This document shows positions 11,263-21,242 of a stretch of DNA of 64,000 bases, piece by piece (position 1 is the stretch's first letter; every line of letters starts with the position of its first letter). The notes beneath the pieces are model-generated. The model saw nothing but the letters and a program-made list of their open reading frames with translations, was not told the origin of the DNA and ran no database searches. A program made the position numbers and the translations under genes. This stretch comes from Corynebacterium aurimucosum ATCC 700975. GTDB lineage: Bacteria; Actinomycetota; Actinomycetes; Mycobacteriales; Mycobacteriaceae. The stretch spans positions 62,001-126,000 of the forward strand of contig NZ_VDTC01000005.1 in the NCBI RefSeq assembly GCF_007672725.1. The letters are read 5' to 3'.

Positions 11263-12249
11263 GTGCTTAATTTCATTTATTGGCCAATTTCAGCCGTCCT
11301 GTGGTTCTGGCATTGGCTCTTGAGCTTCGTCCTTGATTCCGCATGGGGCGGAACCTGGATCATCGCCATCGTTCTTCTGACGTGGACGCTCAAGGCCATC
11401 ATGGTCAAGCCGACCATCACGCAGCTGCGCTCTTCACGCAAGATGCAGGAGATCCAGCCACAAATTCAGGAACTGCGCACCAAGTACGCCAATGACCAGA
11501 CCAAGGCTGCCCAAGAGATGCAGCGCATCTACAAGGAAGCTGGCGTGCGCCCCGTGGCGGGCTGCCTGCCGATGTTCGCGCAGATCCCCATGTTCATTGG
11601 TCTGTTCCACGTGCTGCGCTCCTTTGACCGCACTGTTGCCGTCGCCGGTGGCATCGGGCACCCGGCGGGTGAAGCAATGTCGGAGGAGATGAACGCCTCC
11701 ATTGCGAACTACATCTTCGAACCTGAGCTGGTGAAGCAGTTCGTAGACGCCAAGATCTTCGGTGTCCCGCTCGTGGCGAACCTGCGCCTCAACTCCGGTC
11801 TGGAGATTGTTAAGGAAACCACCACCGCACAGGCGGCCTTCATCATCGTGCCGCTCATCGCCATCATTGCGACGCTGACCCACTTCAACGCCCGCATGAC
11901 GCTGAACCGCCAGGAGGCGCGCCGCGCGGCCGGCAAGACCGCTACCCCGCAGGGTCAGAACGCGGAGATGATGCAGCAGCAGATGGCCATGATGAACAAG
12001 ATGATGCTGTGGTTTATGCCGGCAATGCTGGTGTTCTCCGGCTTCATCTGGCCCATCGGCCTGCTCTTCTACATGCTGGCCAACACCGTGTGGACCTTCT
12101 TCCAAACCCGCATTGTCTACGCCAAGATGGACCGGGAGGAAGAAGAAGAGGCAGCCGCCAAGGCTGAGCTCAAGCGCACTTCTGCCCCGAAGCCGGGCGC
12201 ACGCAAGAAGGATCACCGCTCTAAGAAGCAGCGCCGCAAGAACAACTAG
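11263..12249 (+). CDS. yidC: Membrane protein insertase YidC
   Basis: Sec-independent/associated insertase, 328 residues with a GTG start. It begins with a transmembrane segment ([21 protein letters not shown]). The 60KD_IMP core includes [29 protein letters not shown] and [16 protein letters not shown], then C-terminal membrane helices and a Lys/Arg-rich tail ([14 protein letters not shown]). The short form without a large periplasmic domain is normal for Gram-positives. The KH/R3H gene (jag) often found between yidC and rsmG is absent here. Confidence 0.96.
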   Translation: MLNFIYWPISAVLWFWHWLLSFVLDSAWGGTWIIAIVLLTWTLKAIMVKPTITQLRSSRKMQEIQPQIQELRTKYANDQTKAAQEMQRIYKEAGVRPVAGCLPMFAQIPMFIGLFHVLRSFDRTVAVAGGIGHPAGEAMSEEMNASIANYIFEPELVKQFVDAKIFGVPLVANLRLNSGLEIVKETTTAQAAFIIVPLIAIIATLTHFNARMTLNRQEARRAAGKTATPQGQNAEMMQQQMAMMNKMMLWFMPAMLVFSGFIWPIGLLFYMLANTVWTFFQTRIVYAKMDREEEEEAAAKAELKRTSAPKPGARKKDHRSKKQRRKNN

Positions 12250-12272
12250 AACGTAACCCAGGAGTTTTCACA

Positions 12273-12902
12273 GTGACTGAATCTGTGTCCGACACTGTGC
12301 CACTGGACCCGTCTGACGTCTTCGGATCGCGTCTGCCGCTCGCGCAGAAATACCACGATTCGCTGGCTACGGACGGGTCCACCCGTGGTTTTATAGGCCC
12401 CCGCGAGGTCCCGCGCCTGTGGGAGCGCCACCTCATCAACTGCGCCGTGGTCGCGGAGGTAATGCCGCAGGGCGCCACGCTTATCGACGTCGGCAGTGGC
12501 GCAGGCTTGCCCGGCATCCCGCTCGCCATCGCGCGCCCTGACCTGAAGATCACTCTCATCGAGCCGCTACTGAAGCGCTCCACTTACCTCAACGAGGTCG
12601 TCGACCTGCTGGGCCTCGATAACGTCACCGTCATCCGCGGCCGCGCCGAGGAAGGCCCGGTGAAAAAGGCCGTTAAGGGTGCCGACATCGTGACCTCCCG
12701 CGCGGTGGCCCCGTTGGGCAAGCTGGCCAAGTGGTCCCTGCCGCTGGTTCGCAAGGGCGGAGAGATGATCGCTCTCAAGGGTTCCTCGGTGCACGAGGAG
12801 CTGGAGCGCGACGCTGCCGACATCAAGCGCGCCGGTGGCGGAAAAGCCGAGGTCATGACCATCCACGGCACCACCATTATCCGTGTCCCGCGCGTGAACT
12901 AA
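12273..12902 (+). CDS. rsmG: 16S rRNA m7G527 methyltransferase
   Basis: RsmG/GidB, a SAM-dependent methyltransferase for G527 of 16S rRNA. It has 209 residues with a GTG start. Motif I is [29 protein letters not shown] in front is the family hallmark; [19 protein letters not shown] follows. It stands 23 bp after yidC and 10 bp before parA. Confidence 0.96.
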   Translation: MTESVSDTVPLDPSDVFGSRLPLAQKYHDSLATDGSTRGFIGPREVPRLWERHLINCAVVAEVMPQGATLIDVGSGAGLPGIPLAIARPDLKITLIEPLLKRSTYLNEVVDLLGLDNVTVIRGRAEEGPVKKAVKGADIVTSRAVAPLGKLAKWSLPLVRKGGEMIALKGSSVHEELERDAADIKRAGGGKAEVMTIHGTTIIRVPRVN

Positions 12903-12912
12903 AGTAGACGGC

Positions 12913-13761
12913 ATGACTCATCCTCGTCTTATCACCATCGCGAACCAGAAGGGTGGCGTGGGTAAAACCACCTCCGCCGTCAACCTTGCCGCCGCGCTCG
13001 CTGAGGCCGGCAAGAAGGTCCTGGTGATCGACTTGGACCCGCAGGGCAATGCCTCCACCGCGGTGGGCGCGGAGCACACCTCCGGCACCAAATCCAGCTA
13101 TGAGGTTTTGTTGGGTGACTGCAGCGCGGAGGATGCGATGCAGCACTCCCCCGACGATGAAAACCTCTACTGCATCCCCGCCACCATCGACCTCGCCGGC
13201 GCGGAGATTGAAATGGTCTCCCTGGTTCGCCGCGAGTTTCGCCTCTATGACGCCCTACACAACGGCTTCCTCGAAGAGCATGGCTTTGAGTACGTTTTTA
13301 TCGACTGCCCGCCTTCCCTGGGCCTGCTCACCATCAATGCGATGACGTGCGCAGAAGAAGTCATTATCCCCATCCAGTGCGAGTACTACGCCCTGGAGGG
13401 CGTGGGCCAGCTGCTGGGAAATATCTCCATGATCCGTGAGCACCTCAACGAGGATCTGCACATCTCCGGCGTGCTGCTCACCATGTTCGACGCCCGCACC
13501 AAGCTGGCAGAGCAGGTGGCCAATGAAGTGCGCGAGCAGTTCGGCGCCGTCGTCTTAGGCAACGTCATCCCGCGCTCCGTTCGCGTTTCGGAGGCGCCGG
13601 GTTATGGTAAGACGGTTATCGCTTATGACCCGTCGTCGACAGGCGCCCGCGCCTACGCCGCCGCCGCGCGCGAGTTGGATAAGCGCGGGGACTACACGCC
13701 GCACCCCACCACGGGTGCCATTGGCGTGAGCCCAGAGATTTTCGCGGAATTGGAAGGATAG
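12913..13761 (+). CDS. parA: Chromosome partitioning ATPase ParA
   Basis: ParA/Soj-type ATPase that positions ParB-parS complexes. It has 282 residues with the deviant Walker A KGGVGKTT at 13-20, Walker A' VIDLDPQGN and Walker B FIDCPPSLG. It lies 6 bp upstream of parB as one operon. Its targets, the parS sites, appear six times at 34.4-54.5 kb. Confidence 0.97.
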   Translation: MTHPRLITIANQKGGVGKTTSAVNLAAALAEAGKKVLVIDLDPQGNASTAVGAEHTSGTKSSYEVLLGDCSAEDAMQHSPDDENLYCIPATIDLAGAEIEMVSLVRREFRLYDALHNGFLEEHGFEYVFIDCPPSLGLLTINAMTCAEEVIIPIQCEYYALEGVGQLLGNISMIREHLNEDLHISGVLLTMFDARTKLAEQVANEVREQFGAVVLGNVIPRSVRVSEAPGYGKTVIAYDPSSTGARAYAAAARELDKRGDYTPHPTTGAIGVSPEIFAELEG

Positions 13762-13767
13762 GACACC

Positions 13768-14823
13768 GTGGCAGATAAGAAGGCAGACCACAAGCCGGAG
13801 CAGCGCCAGGGCGGTTTGGGCAAGGGCTTGGCCGCGCTCATCCCGTCCGGCCCGGGTGCGCCCTCCCGCAAGCCACGCTTGGGAGATTCCGCCGCAGATA
13901 TCATTCTCGGTGCGTCCACCGGCGCTCCTAAGGATGCCGGCACGAAAAGGGTGCAGGGTGCGCCCACTATCCAGCAATCCTCGGGTTCGAAGAAGCGTCA
14001 GGCCAAGCCTTCGGTGATTGGTGCGACTTACCGCGAGATTTCCGTCGGTGACATCATGCCCAACCCGAAGCAGCCGCGTACTGTCTTCGACGAGGATGAC
14101 CTGGCCGAGCTGGTCCACTCCATCAAGGAATTCGGTCTGTTGCAGCCGGTCGTGGTCCGGCCTTCCGAGGAGGGCGGCTTCGAGCTCATCATGGGTGAGC
14201 GCCGCTGGCGCGCCTCTTCCAAGGCGGGCCTGGCCACCATCCCGGCTATCGTCCGCGATACCAAGGATGATGACCTCCTGCGGGACGCTCTGCTGGAGAA
14301 TATCCACCGCGTGCAGCTCAACCCGTTGGAAGAAGCACACGCCTATCAGCAGCTTCTTGAAGAATTTGGGGTTACCCAAAATGAGTTGGCTGACCGCATT
14401 GGTCGCTCGCGCCCGCAGGTGACCAACATGATCCGCCTGCTCAAGCTGCCGGTGGACGTGCAGAAGCGCGTTGCCGCGGGTACGTTATCGGGCGGTCACG
14501 CCCGCGCGTTGCTGGGCCTGCCGGATGCAGAGGCCATGGAGCTCATTGCCAATCGCGTCGTGGCCGAGGGTCTGTCTGTGCGAGCCACCGAGGAAGCCGT
14601 CACCCTGTACAAGCGCGATGGCAAGCCAACCGAGCCAACCAAGAAGCCCGCTGCCCCGCAGCCGCAGTTCTTTACGGACTCCGCCGAGCGCTTGGCCGAT
14701 CGCTTCGACACCAAGGTCACCGTCACCATGGGCAAGCGCAAGGGAAAGATGGTCGTCGAATTCGGTGACCAGGAGGACTTCGAGCGCATCCTAGCGCTTA
14801 TTGAGGGCAAAGAAGGAAGCTAG
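13768..14823 (+). CDS. parB: Chromosome partitioning protein ParB
   Basis: CTPase clamp that loads at parS. It has 351 residues with a GTG start. The N-terminal ParA-interaction peptide is [12 protein letters not shown] (about 15-26), and the GERRWR CTP-binding motif is at 143-148. A helix-turn-helix ([26 protein letters not shown], about 200-226) recognises parS, and a C-terminal dimerisation segment follows. The parS sequence GTTTCACGTGAAAC found in the window is the expected target. Confidence 0.97.
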   Translation: MADKKADHKPEQRQGGLGKGLAALIPSGPGAPSRKPRLGDSAADIILGASTGAPKDAGTKRVQGAPTIQQSSGSKKRQAKPSVIGATYREISVGDIMPNPKQPRTVFDEDDLAELVHSIKEFGLLQPVVVRPSEEGGFELIMGERRWRASSKAGLATIPAIVRDTKDDDLLRDALLENIHRVQLNPLEEAHAYQQLLEEFGVTQNELADRIGRSRPQVTNMIRLLKLPVDVQKRVAAGTLSGGHARALLGLPDAEAMELIANRVVAEGLSVRATEEAVTLYKRDGKPTEPTKKPAAPQPQFFTDSAERLADRFDTKVTVTMGKRKGKMVVEFGDQEDFERILALIEGKEGS

Positions 14824-14829
14824 CTCGCC

Positions 14830-15405
14830 ATGCTCGTTCAGGCCGTCAAGGAAGGTGTTGCTATCAACCCCTTGGCGGCCCGATCTATTTTTTGGGAGAT
14901 GAAAACCACGGTCGCTGACCCTGCATTTGAAAAGGAAGCGTGGATCAGCGCCACCCTGCTGCGCTGCGGCGAGTGCGGTTTTACCGTGGGCGATGAGGCC
15001 ACGCTCCTCTTCTGTCCGCCTGAGCTTGCCCCCGGTGTGGCCAAGCTGCCCACTTCCCCCGTCTCGGAGGATGCGGTCCTGGTGACTTCGCTATTTGTAA
15101 AGCCGCACCGCGCGGCGAAGGGCTTGGAAGCAGTGCTTCTCGACGCCACCATCATGCACCTCACCTCACGCGAGGCTAGCGCCGTTGAGGCCTTTGGCTT
15201 TCGTGATGCCCGCCAGGCCGAAGAGCTCCTCCGCGAGAAACCCGCTCGCATAGGCCTATTACCTGTGGAGACGCTGGAGTCCGCCGGTTTCATGGTGGTG
15301 CGTGATCACCCTATTACCCCGCGCCTGCGCCTCGAGCTTCCCCCGGCCTTTGACCTGCTGACCGCAGCCGCGGTGGAGGACCTCCTCGCCCGCGCTTTGG
15401 CCTAA
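14830..15405 (+). CDS. GNAT-like protein of the parB-cwlM locus (Rv3916c position)
   Basis: A 191-residue protein directly after parB. It matches by position the conserved hypothetical that separates parB from cwlM in mycobacteria (Rv3916c). Segments such as DAVLVTSLFVKPHRAAKGLEAVLLDATIMHLTSREASAVEAFGF look like an acetyl-CoA-binding GNAT beta-alpha unit, with a possible second half (AGFMVVRDHPITPRLRLEL). No acetyl acceptor can be named. It converges on cwlM, 5 bp away. Confidence 0.7.
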   Translation: MLVQAVKEGVAINPLAARSIFWEMKTTVADPAFEKEAWISATLLRCGECGFTVGDEATLLFCPPELAPGVAKLPTSPVSEDAVLVTSLFVKPHRAAKGLEAVLLDATIMHLTSREASAVEAFGFRDARQAEELLREKPARIGLLPVETLESAGFMVVRDHPITPRLRLELPPAFDLLTAAAVEDLLARALA

Positions 15406-15410
15406 TCCCT

Positions 15411-16595
15411 TTAGGAAGAGCGCTCGGCGCGCAGCAGCTCGTCGAAGCGGTAGGTGCCGGTCACGGCGGTGTCATCGTCCAAGAGGTAGAGGCGCTTGAC
15501 GGAGACGACAATCGCTTCGGCGATGTCATCGCGGCGATCCGGGTTGGTCAGGATTGCCACGTCCCTGGGGCTGGTCAGGTAACCCAGCACCACCTGCACC
15601 ACCGGCATCTGCGTCAGGCGTAACAACGCCCACGTGCGGCCGTGGTTGCGGCAGTTACCCAGCTCGGTGCGGGCAACGATCTCACGCTGGATGAAGCCGG
15701 AGAGCGTCTCGCCGATGAGGGAAGAGTTGCCGGATTCCGACCCAAAGTAGAAGGTGGCTACGCCGTTGGCTTTCTCCGTGGGGTATTCATCGCAGGCCAG
15801 TGAAATAACCAGGTCGGCGTCGAATGCATTGGCCATATCTGCGCGGTCACGAATCGATGGGTCATCGTTGCGCGGGCGGGAGATGATGGTCTCCATGCCG
15901 GCGGCGATCATGCGCCCGGCAACGCGCTCAGCCAAATCCCAGAGGATCTCCTCCTCCGTGATGTCACCAAAGCGTCCCCTGACCGTGTTGCCCTTGTTGA
16001 GGCCACCCAGGCTGGGGTCGATCACAACGCGCTTGCCGGCCAGCTTCGGCCCGGCGTTGCGCACGCGCTCGCGTTCCTGGATATTGTGCGCCGAGCCGCC
16101 AGTGATACGCCGACCCAGCAGGTTGAGGGCGTTAATGGTGGCGGGGCCACAGATCCCGTCACTGCGCAGGCCAGAGTTGAGTTGGTATTCCGCCAGCGCC
16201 GCGTAGGTGCGGGCACCGAAATGGCCATCGATGCGTTCTTGGTAGAAGCCAAGCTCCTGCAGTTGTTCTTGGAGCTGTGCTACGTCATCGCCCACCTGCA
16301 CGTTGCCCGGTTCATAGGCCAGAACGCGGGCGCCCAGCGTGTAGGATGCCTGGCGCAGCTCGCGCAGAGTGAGGTCATCAATATCGCCGCTAGGCACGAT
16401 GCCGCGGGATTGCTGGAAGGCCTTGAGGACCTCGGCCAAATTGTTATCAAAGTGCTTATCGGCTTCGGAGTACTTTTGCTTCTTCCAGTCGGACAACGTC
16501 CCCTGGTAGTCAGTCATCAGGCCGAGGCGGGCAAGGGTTGCGCGTGCTTCGGCGACCCGAACGCTCTGGTCACCTACACGTAAAACGCGGTTCAC
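15411..16595 (-). CDS. cwlM: CwlM-like pseudo-amidase (peptidoglycan synthesis regulator)
   Basis: About 394 residues from GTG 16595 (NRVLRVGDQSVRVAEARATLARLGL, after AAAGGGG); a TTG at 16616 would add 7 residues. Two PG_binding_1 repeats come first, then an Amidase_3 fold. The zinc and catalytic positions of real amidases are replaced: the DPGHGG motif reads DPSLGG, the SIHAN position reads SLACD, and the late glutamate position reads VVLGYL. This fits CwlM of mycobacteria, reported to act in the cytoplasm as a regulator of MurA rather than as a hydrolase. No signal peptide is seen. Confidence 0.88.
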   Translation of the reverse strand: MNRVLRVGDQSVRVAEARATLARLGLMTDYQGTLSDWKKQKYSEADKHFDNNLAEVLKAFQQSRGIVPSGDIDDLTLRELRQASYTLGARVLAYEPGNVQVGDDVAQLQEQLQELGFYQERIDGHFGARTYAALAEYQLNSGLRSDGICGPATINALNLLGRRITGGSAHNIQERERVRNAGPKLAGKRVVIDPSLGGLNKGNTVRGRFGDITEEEILWDLAERVAGRMIAAGMETIISRPRNDDPSIRDRADMANAFDADLVISLACDEYPTEKANGVATFYFGSESGNSSLIGETLSGFIQREIVARTELGNCRNHGRTWALLRLTQMPVVQVVLGYLTSPRDVAILTNPDRRDDIAEAIVVSVKRLYLLDDDTAVTGTYRFDELLRAERSS

Positions 16596-16660
16596 ACCTA
16601 CCCCTTTCGTGATCAAGGAGGCGCACCGCAGTGCGCCATCAACGAGTTAAAGAATACCAG

Positions 16661-16984
16661 TTAGAGCTGTTTCTTTATCTGCGCCACGATGTCGGCCTTG
16701 GAACGCAGGCCGACGAACTCATCGACCTTCTCGCCGTTCTTGAAAATCAGCACGGATGGGATCGACATGATCTGGAACATGGCACCCAGGGTGCGCTCCT
16801 CGTCCACGTTGACCTTGACTACGGAGACGTCGTCACCGAGTTCTTCGGCCACCTCTTCGAGGATCGGGGACAACTTCTTGCATGGCCCACACCATTCAGC
16901 CCAGAAGTCCACGACGACGGGCTTGCCTGCCTCCACGACGTCCGCGCGGAAGGAATCAGTAGTGACGTTCTTAATGTTGCTCAT
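16661..16984 (-). CDS. trxA: Thioredoxin
   Basis: A 107-residue thioredoxin with WCGPC at 31-35, cis-proline segment MSIPSVLIFKNGEKV and a C-terminal helix. The ATG at 16984 (MSNIKNVTTDSF) is used rather than the longer frame. It follows trxB by 7 bp, so reductase and substrate are co-expressed; sigM is directly upstream, as in other actinobacteria. In mycobacterial nomenclature this is trxC. Confidence 0.96.
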   Translation of the reverse strand: MSNIKNVTTDSFRADVVEAGKPVVVDFWAEWCGPCKKLSPILEEVAEELGDDVSVVKVNVDEERTLGAMFQIMSIPSVLIFKNGEKVDEFVGLRSKADIVAQIKKQL

Positions 16985-16991
16985 GTGACTA

Positions 16992-17918
16992 CTAACGGTT
17001 ATCGGCGAGGAAATGTTCCGCATCAATTGCCGCGCGGCAGCCGGAGCCAGCCGCGGTGATGGCCTGCTGGTAGTGGTCATCCACCAAGTCGCCGCAGGCA
17101 AAGACACCAGGCAGCGAGGTCTTAGTCGAAGGCTGCTCCACTACGACGTAGCCAGCCTCATTGGTGGCCACCTGGCCCTCGAGGAAGCCGGAGCGCGGGT
17201 CATGGCCAATCGCCACAAACATGGCGGTGACATCGAGTTCGCTGGTTTCGCCGGTTAGGGCGTTCTTGACCTCCAGGCCGCCAACCTTGCCGTCCTTATC
17301 CAGGACGCGCTCAACGGTGGTATTGGTCAGCCACTTGATCTGTGGGTTCTCCTTGGCGCGCTCCAGCATGATCTTGGAGGCGCGGAAGTTCTCGGAGCGG
17401 TGGATGATCGTTACGGTTTCGGCGAACTTGGTGAGGAAGGTGGCCTCCTCCATGGCGGAATCGCCGCCGCCGACGACGGCAATGTTGTGGCCCTTGAAGA
17501 AGAAGCCATCGCAGGTGGCGCAGGCGGATACGCCGCGTCCAGCGAGCTCGGATTCACCCGGAATGCCCAGGTAGCGCGGCGCTGCACCGGTGGCGAGGAT
17601 GACGGTGCGGGCCTCAAAGACCTCGTCACCGACGTGCAGCTTCTTCACCTCGCCCTCGAGTTCGACGGAATCGACAACCTCCATGCGCAGGTCCGCACCG
17701 AAGCGGATGGCCTGGGCGCGCATTTCTTCCATGAGCTCTGGGCCCATGATGCCCTTCTGGAAGCCCGGGTAGTTCTCTACCTCGGTGGTGTTCATGAGTT
17801 CGCCGCCGTATTCAAAGCCCTCGAAGACGATGGGATTGAGCTCGGCACGTGCTGCGTAGAGTGCTGCGGTGTAGCCGGCGGGGCCGGAGCCGACGATGGC
17901 GACATCGTGGATGGTCAC
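16992..17918 (-). CDS. trxB: Thioredoxin-disulfide reductase
   Basis: FAD/NADPH enzyme reducing thioredoxin, 308 residues. FAD site [17 protein letters not shown], redox centre CATC (133-136), NADPH site [13 protein letters not shown], and C-terminal FAD motif [23 protein letters not shown]. The 89-bp gap to sigM contains a 7-bp inverted repeat (TTCGCGC 17966-17972 / GCGCGAA 17978-17984) that may be regulatory. Confidence 0.97.
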   Translation of the reverse strand: MTIHDVAIVGSGPAGYTAALYAARAELNPIVFEGFEYGGELMNTTEVENYPGFQKGIMGPELMEEMRAQAIRFGADLRMEVVDSVELEGEVKKLHVGDEVFEARTVILATGAAPRYLGIPGESELAGRGVSACATCDGFFFKGHNIAVVGGGDSAMEEATFLTKFAETVTIIHRSENFRASKIMLERAKENPQIKWLTNTTVERVLDKDGKVGGLEVKNALTGETSELDVTAMFVAIGHDPRSGFLEGQVATNEAGYVVVEQPSTKTSLPGVFACGDLVDDHYQQAITAAGSGCRAAIDAEHFLADNR

Positions 17919-18007
17919 AAAAAACTCCCTTGAGACGACAATTCTTGGACAGAATCTGATTCATGTTCGCGCACATCGCGCGAAAGATAGTGTGATTCTA
18001 CTCGGCC

Positions 18008-18595
18008 TCAGTCTATCGCCGCACGCAGCACCTGCCGAGCCCGGGCTCGCCGCGACTTCACCGTGCCTGGCGCAACGCCCTGTACTTTGGCCACCGCATC
18101 GATGGGATAGCCAGCAACATCGGTCAGGTACAACGCTTCTCGCTGGTCCTCGCGCAACGTCTCCATCGCTTGGGCCACCGTGATGCGTTCCGCCAAGTTC
18201 TCGCTGGGATTGTGCGCGAGTGCGTAGTTGCGGTCATCCTCAATGATCTCCGCATCGAGGGAGGCGTTCTCCCGGTTGGAGCGATGGTTGAGGAAGTCAT
18301 AGCCGGAGTTCATCACCAGCCTGTGCAGCCATGTGCTCAGCGTGGCATCGTGCCGGTAGGAGGCCATGTTGCAGCTGGCCTTGAGCAGTGCCTCCTGCAC
18401 AATGTCCTGCGCATCATCATCGTTGCGCGTGTAGCGCCGCGCCATGGCCGTCAGGCGCGCACGGTGCTTCTCGACGATTGCCGAAAAGGCCTTAGCATCT
18501 CCGCCGATGAAGGCGTCGACGAGTTCACGATCGGTCGGCTGAGCTGACAAGAAGAATCCCCCCGGAAACTTGAGCAATGACACATGGGTCAACAC
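18008..18595 (-). CDS. sigM: ECF sigma factor SigM
   Basis: An ECF sigma factor with region 2 (FSAIVEKHRARLTAMARRYTRNDDDAQDIVQEALLKA ... STWLHRLVMNSGYDFL) and region 4 (ALYLTDVAGYPIDAVAKVQGVAPGTVKSRRARARQVL). Position beside trxB-trxA matches SigM, which in C. glutamicum controls the disulfide-stress genes. The start is uncertain: GTG 18595 gives 195 residues, but TTG at 18550 (SAQPTDRELVDAF) after GGGGGGA gives a more typical N-terminus. No anti-sigma gene follows. Confidence 0.9.
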   Translation of the reverse strand: MLTHVSLLKFPGGFFLSAQPTDRELVDAFIGGDAKAFSAIVEKHRARLTAMARRYTRNDDDAQDIVQEALLKASCNMASYRHDATLSTWLHRLVMNSGYDFLNHRSNRENASLDAEIIEDDRNYALAHNPSENLAERITVAQAMETLREDQREALYLTDVAGYPIDAVAKVQGVAPGTVKSRRARARQVLRAAID

Positions 18596-18688
18596 AGTCC
18601 CTTGGCCGAAGCCGATGGTGTGTGATTGTCCCCCGTTAATGTGTCTGCGAGTTTACGGGAAGATTCTTCTGTCCGCTACGCGCCGCGT

Positions 18689-21199
18689 CTACTGCGCCGC
18701 ACGCACGCGTTGCGCACGGCGCAGCGCATCCTGGCATTCCAGCAGCACGCGGCGCAGCGCCCGAGGGCGCTCGCTGCTCAGGAACTCGCTGGTGGCGGCG
18801 TCGGCCATCGCGAGATCCGGGTAAAGCCCGCGCACGAGGCGGTTGGCAATCTCGATGGGGTGCTCCTCCCAGAGCTTCGCCAGAGAGTCGAAATACTCCT
18901 GGGCAAAGGCCTCGGTGAGGTGGGCCGAGCGCGGGGCGTTAAACGCCGCGAGCAGGGAATCCACCTCCGCGTTGGAGTACTTGCCCGGCGTGCGTACGAG
19001 ATCGAAGACTTCGCGCTTGAGCTCGGCAGATGGGAAAGCGTGGGAGGCGCCCAGGTAGGCGGCGGCACCGGTGAGCGTGTTATCGCGCTCCTTCTCCGCC
19101 TCCAGCTCCTCGGCGCTCACGGCATCGCGGGCGGCCAGCGCGCGGAGGATGGCCCAGCGGATGTCCGGGTCGAGGGCGAGGCCGTCGAGGGAGCCGTCGT
19201 ACAGCGCGCGCAGGCGCTGCGTGCCGGATTCCTCCGGCGTGGCCGCGAGTGCCTGGATGGCGGCGCGTGCGAAGGTGAGCTGTGCGTCGGAGCCAGCAGG
19301 GGCGGCCTGCAGCACCTCCCAGAGGCGCTCGGCATAATCGGCGCGAATCTCTTCGCGGTCATCCTCGCCAACGAAGTGGTCGATGGCATATCCTGCATTG
19401 GCAAAGGCCGTGGTCAGAAGCGTGGGGTTGGACTCCGCCGGGGCGTGGTTGAGCACCGTGTCCAGGTAGGAGCGCACCGGCCACTCGCCATCGCGGGTGA
19501 GATTCCACAGGGAGGTCCAGATGACCGCACGGGAAAGCTCATCCGGAATGTCAGAGAGGCGCGTGCGGATGGTCTTCAAGGAGGTCTCGTCGAAGCGGAC
19601 CTTGGCGTAGGTGTGGTCGCCGTCGTTCAGCAGCAACAACGCCGGTGCCTGAAGCCCAGAAGCCTCGTCGAGGATAGTGCGCTCGCCCTCTAGATCGACG
19701 TCGAGGGTGGCGTATTTGTTCAGGGAGTCATCGAAGAGCGCCACGTTGAGGCGGTGCGGGCGCGTGGTGTCCTCGGCGTCGACCGCGATGGCGAGCTCGT
19801 GGATCTTATCGCCGTCCGTGTGCAGCTCCGGGGTGAGCGTATCTGGGCCCCACGTGCGCAACCACGCGGTGGACCAAGCGTCGAGGTCGCGGTCGGTGTG
19901 CTTCTTCAGGGCCTTGAGCAGGTCATCGAAGGTAGCGGCAGCAAAGGCATGCTCCTGGAAGTAGTCGCGCGCGCCGGCGTAGAAGTTCTCCCGACCCACG
20001 TAGTGCACCAGCTGCTTGAGCACCGCCGCACCCTTGGCATACGTAATGCCGTCGAAGTTCTGGCGTGCGGCGTCCACGTCCGGGATCTCGGCCTTGATCG
20101 GGTGCGTGGTGGGCAGCTGATCCTGCAGGTAGGCCCAGTTCTTGCGCTGGCCGGCGAAGTTGACCCACGCCTCGGTGTATTCGGTGGCGTGCACCGAGGA
20201 ATCCGCGCCCATGAACTCCGCGAAGGACTCCTTGAGCCACAGGTCATCCCACCACTGCGGGGTGACCAGGTCACCGAACCACATGTGAGACATCTCGTGC
20301 AGGATGGTATTCGTGCGCCCGGCATGCTGCGCGCGGGTGGCGGCGGAACGGAAGAGGTAGTGCTCCGTAAAGGTCACGAGGCCGGGGTTCTCCATGGCGC
20401 CCAGGTTGTATTCCGGAACGAAGATGGAATCATACTTGCCCCACGGATACGGGTAGCCAAAGTTGCTGTGGAAGAAGTCCATGCCTTGTGCTGTGACCTG
20501 CAGGATTTCATCATCCAGATACTCCGCCATGGAGGCGCGGGCAAAGGCGCGCAGCTCCACTTCCAAGGAGCCATCGGGTGCGGTCCAGGTGCTGTGCTTC
20601 TCGACGTACGGCCCAGCCGCAAACGCCGTCAGATACGTTGACAGCAGCGGGGTCGGCGCGAAGTGCGCTACTTCCCCGCTATCCGTCTTCTCGCGGCCGA
20701 CCTCCGGCTGGTTGCTGAGCAGCTGCCAGCCTTCCGGGCCGGTGAGGTGCACCTCGTAGCTGGCCTTGAGATCCGGCTGGTCAAAGCAGGGGAAGATGCG
20801 GCGGGCATCGGATGGCTCGAGGTGCGAGTAGAGGTACGTAGTGTCATCGGCCTGGTCGTGCATGCGGTGCAGGCCCTGGCCGGTGCGGGAGTAATAGGAG
20901 GAGCCGGTGATCTCCACGGTGAGTTCCTCCCCCACTGGAAGGTTGCTCAGGTAGACCCGTCCACCGTCGAAGGTGTTCTCCACCTCCTTGCCGTTGACGC
21001 GCACTGCGTGCACGGCCTTGCCCAAGTAATCCACGAAGGTCTCAGGCTCGGCGGTGGTGAAGCTAATGCGCGAGGTGACCTCGTAGGAGTCGGCGTCGGT
21101 TGGCGCGCTCGTGACGTCGAGGTGCAGCTCGTAGGTGCTCAAACGCAGCGCGGCGCTGCGGGCGGAAGCTTCTGCATGGGTGAGGTTTGCGGTAGTCAT
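18689..21199 (-). CDS. pepN: Aminopeptidase N (M1 metallopeptidase)
   Basis: 836 residues. Zinc aminopeptidase of family M1 with GAMEN exopeptidase motif at 267-271, HEMSH zinc motif at 301-305 and the third ligand in LKESFAEF (E324). A C-terminal ERAP1-like helical domain fills about residues 520-830. No signal peptide, so cytosolic peptide turnover is likely. It stands alone between sigM and the AlbA_2 regulator. Confidence 0.95.
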   Translation of the reverse strand: MTTANLTHAEASARSAALRLSTYELHLDVTSAPTDADSYEVTSRISFTTAEPETFVDYLGKAVHAVRVNGKEVENTFDGGRVYLSNLPVGEELTVEITGSSYYSRTGQGLHRMHDQADDTTYLYSHLEPSDARRIFPCFDQPDLKASYEVHLTGPEGWQLLSNQPEVGREKTDSGEVAHFAPTPLLSTYLTAFAAGPYVEKHSTWTAPDGSLEVELRAFARASMAEYLDDEILQVTAQGMDFFHSNFGYPYPWGKYDSIFVPEYNLGAMENPGLVTFTEHYLFRSAATRAQHAGRTNTILHEMSHMWFGDLVTPQWWDDLWLKESFAEFMGADSSVHATEYTEAWVNFAGQRKNWAYLQDQLPTTHPIKAEIPDVDAARQNFDGITYAKGAAVLKQLVHYVGRENFYAGARDYFQEHAFAAATFDDLLKALKKHTDRDLDAWSTAWLRTWGPDTLTPELHTDGDKIHELAIAVDAEDTTRPHRLNVALFDDSLNKYATLDVDLEGERTILDEASGLQAPALLLLNDGDHTYAKVRFDETSLKTIRTRLSDIPDELSRAVIWTSLWNLTRDGEWPVRSYLDTVLNHAPAESNPTLLTTAFANAGYAIDHFVGEDDREEIRADYAERLWEVLQAAPAGSDAQLTFARAAIQALAATPEESGTQRLRALYDGSLDGLALDPDIRWAILRALAARDAVSAEELEAEKERDNTLTGAAAYLGASHAFPSAELKREVFDLVRTPGKYSNAEVDSLLAAFNAPRSAHLTEAFAQEYFDSLAKLWEEHPIEIANRLVRGLYPDLAMADAATSEFLSSERPRALRRVLLECQDALRRAQRVRAAQ

Positions 21200-21242
21200 G
21201 CGCTACATCTTAAACGTCACTGCGGTGCGTATCACAGGGTGG

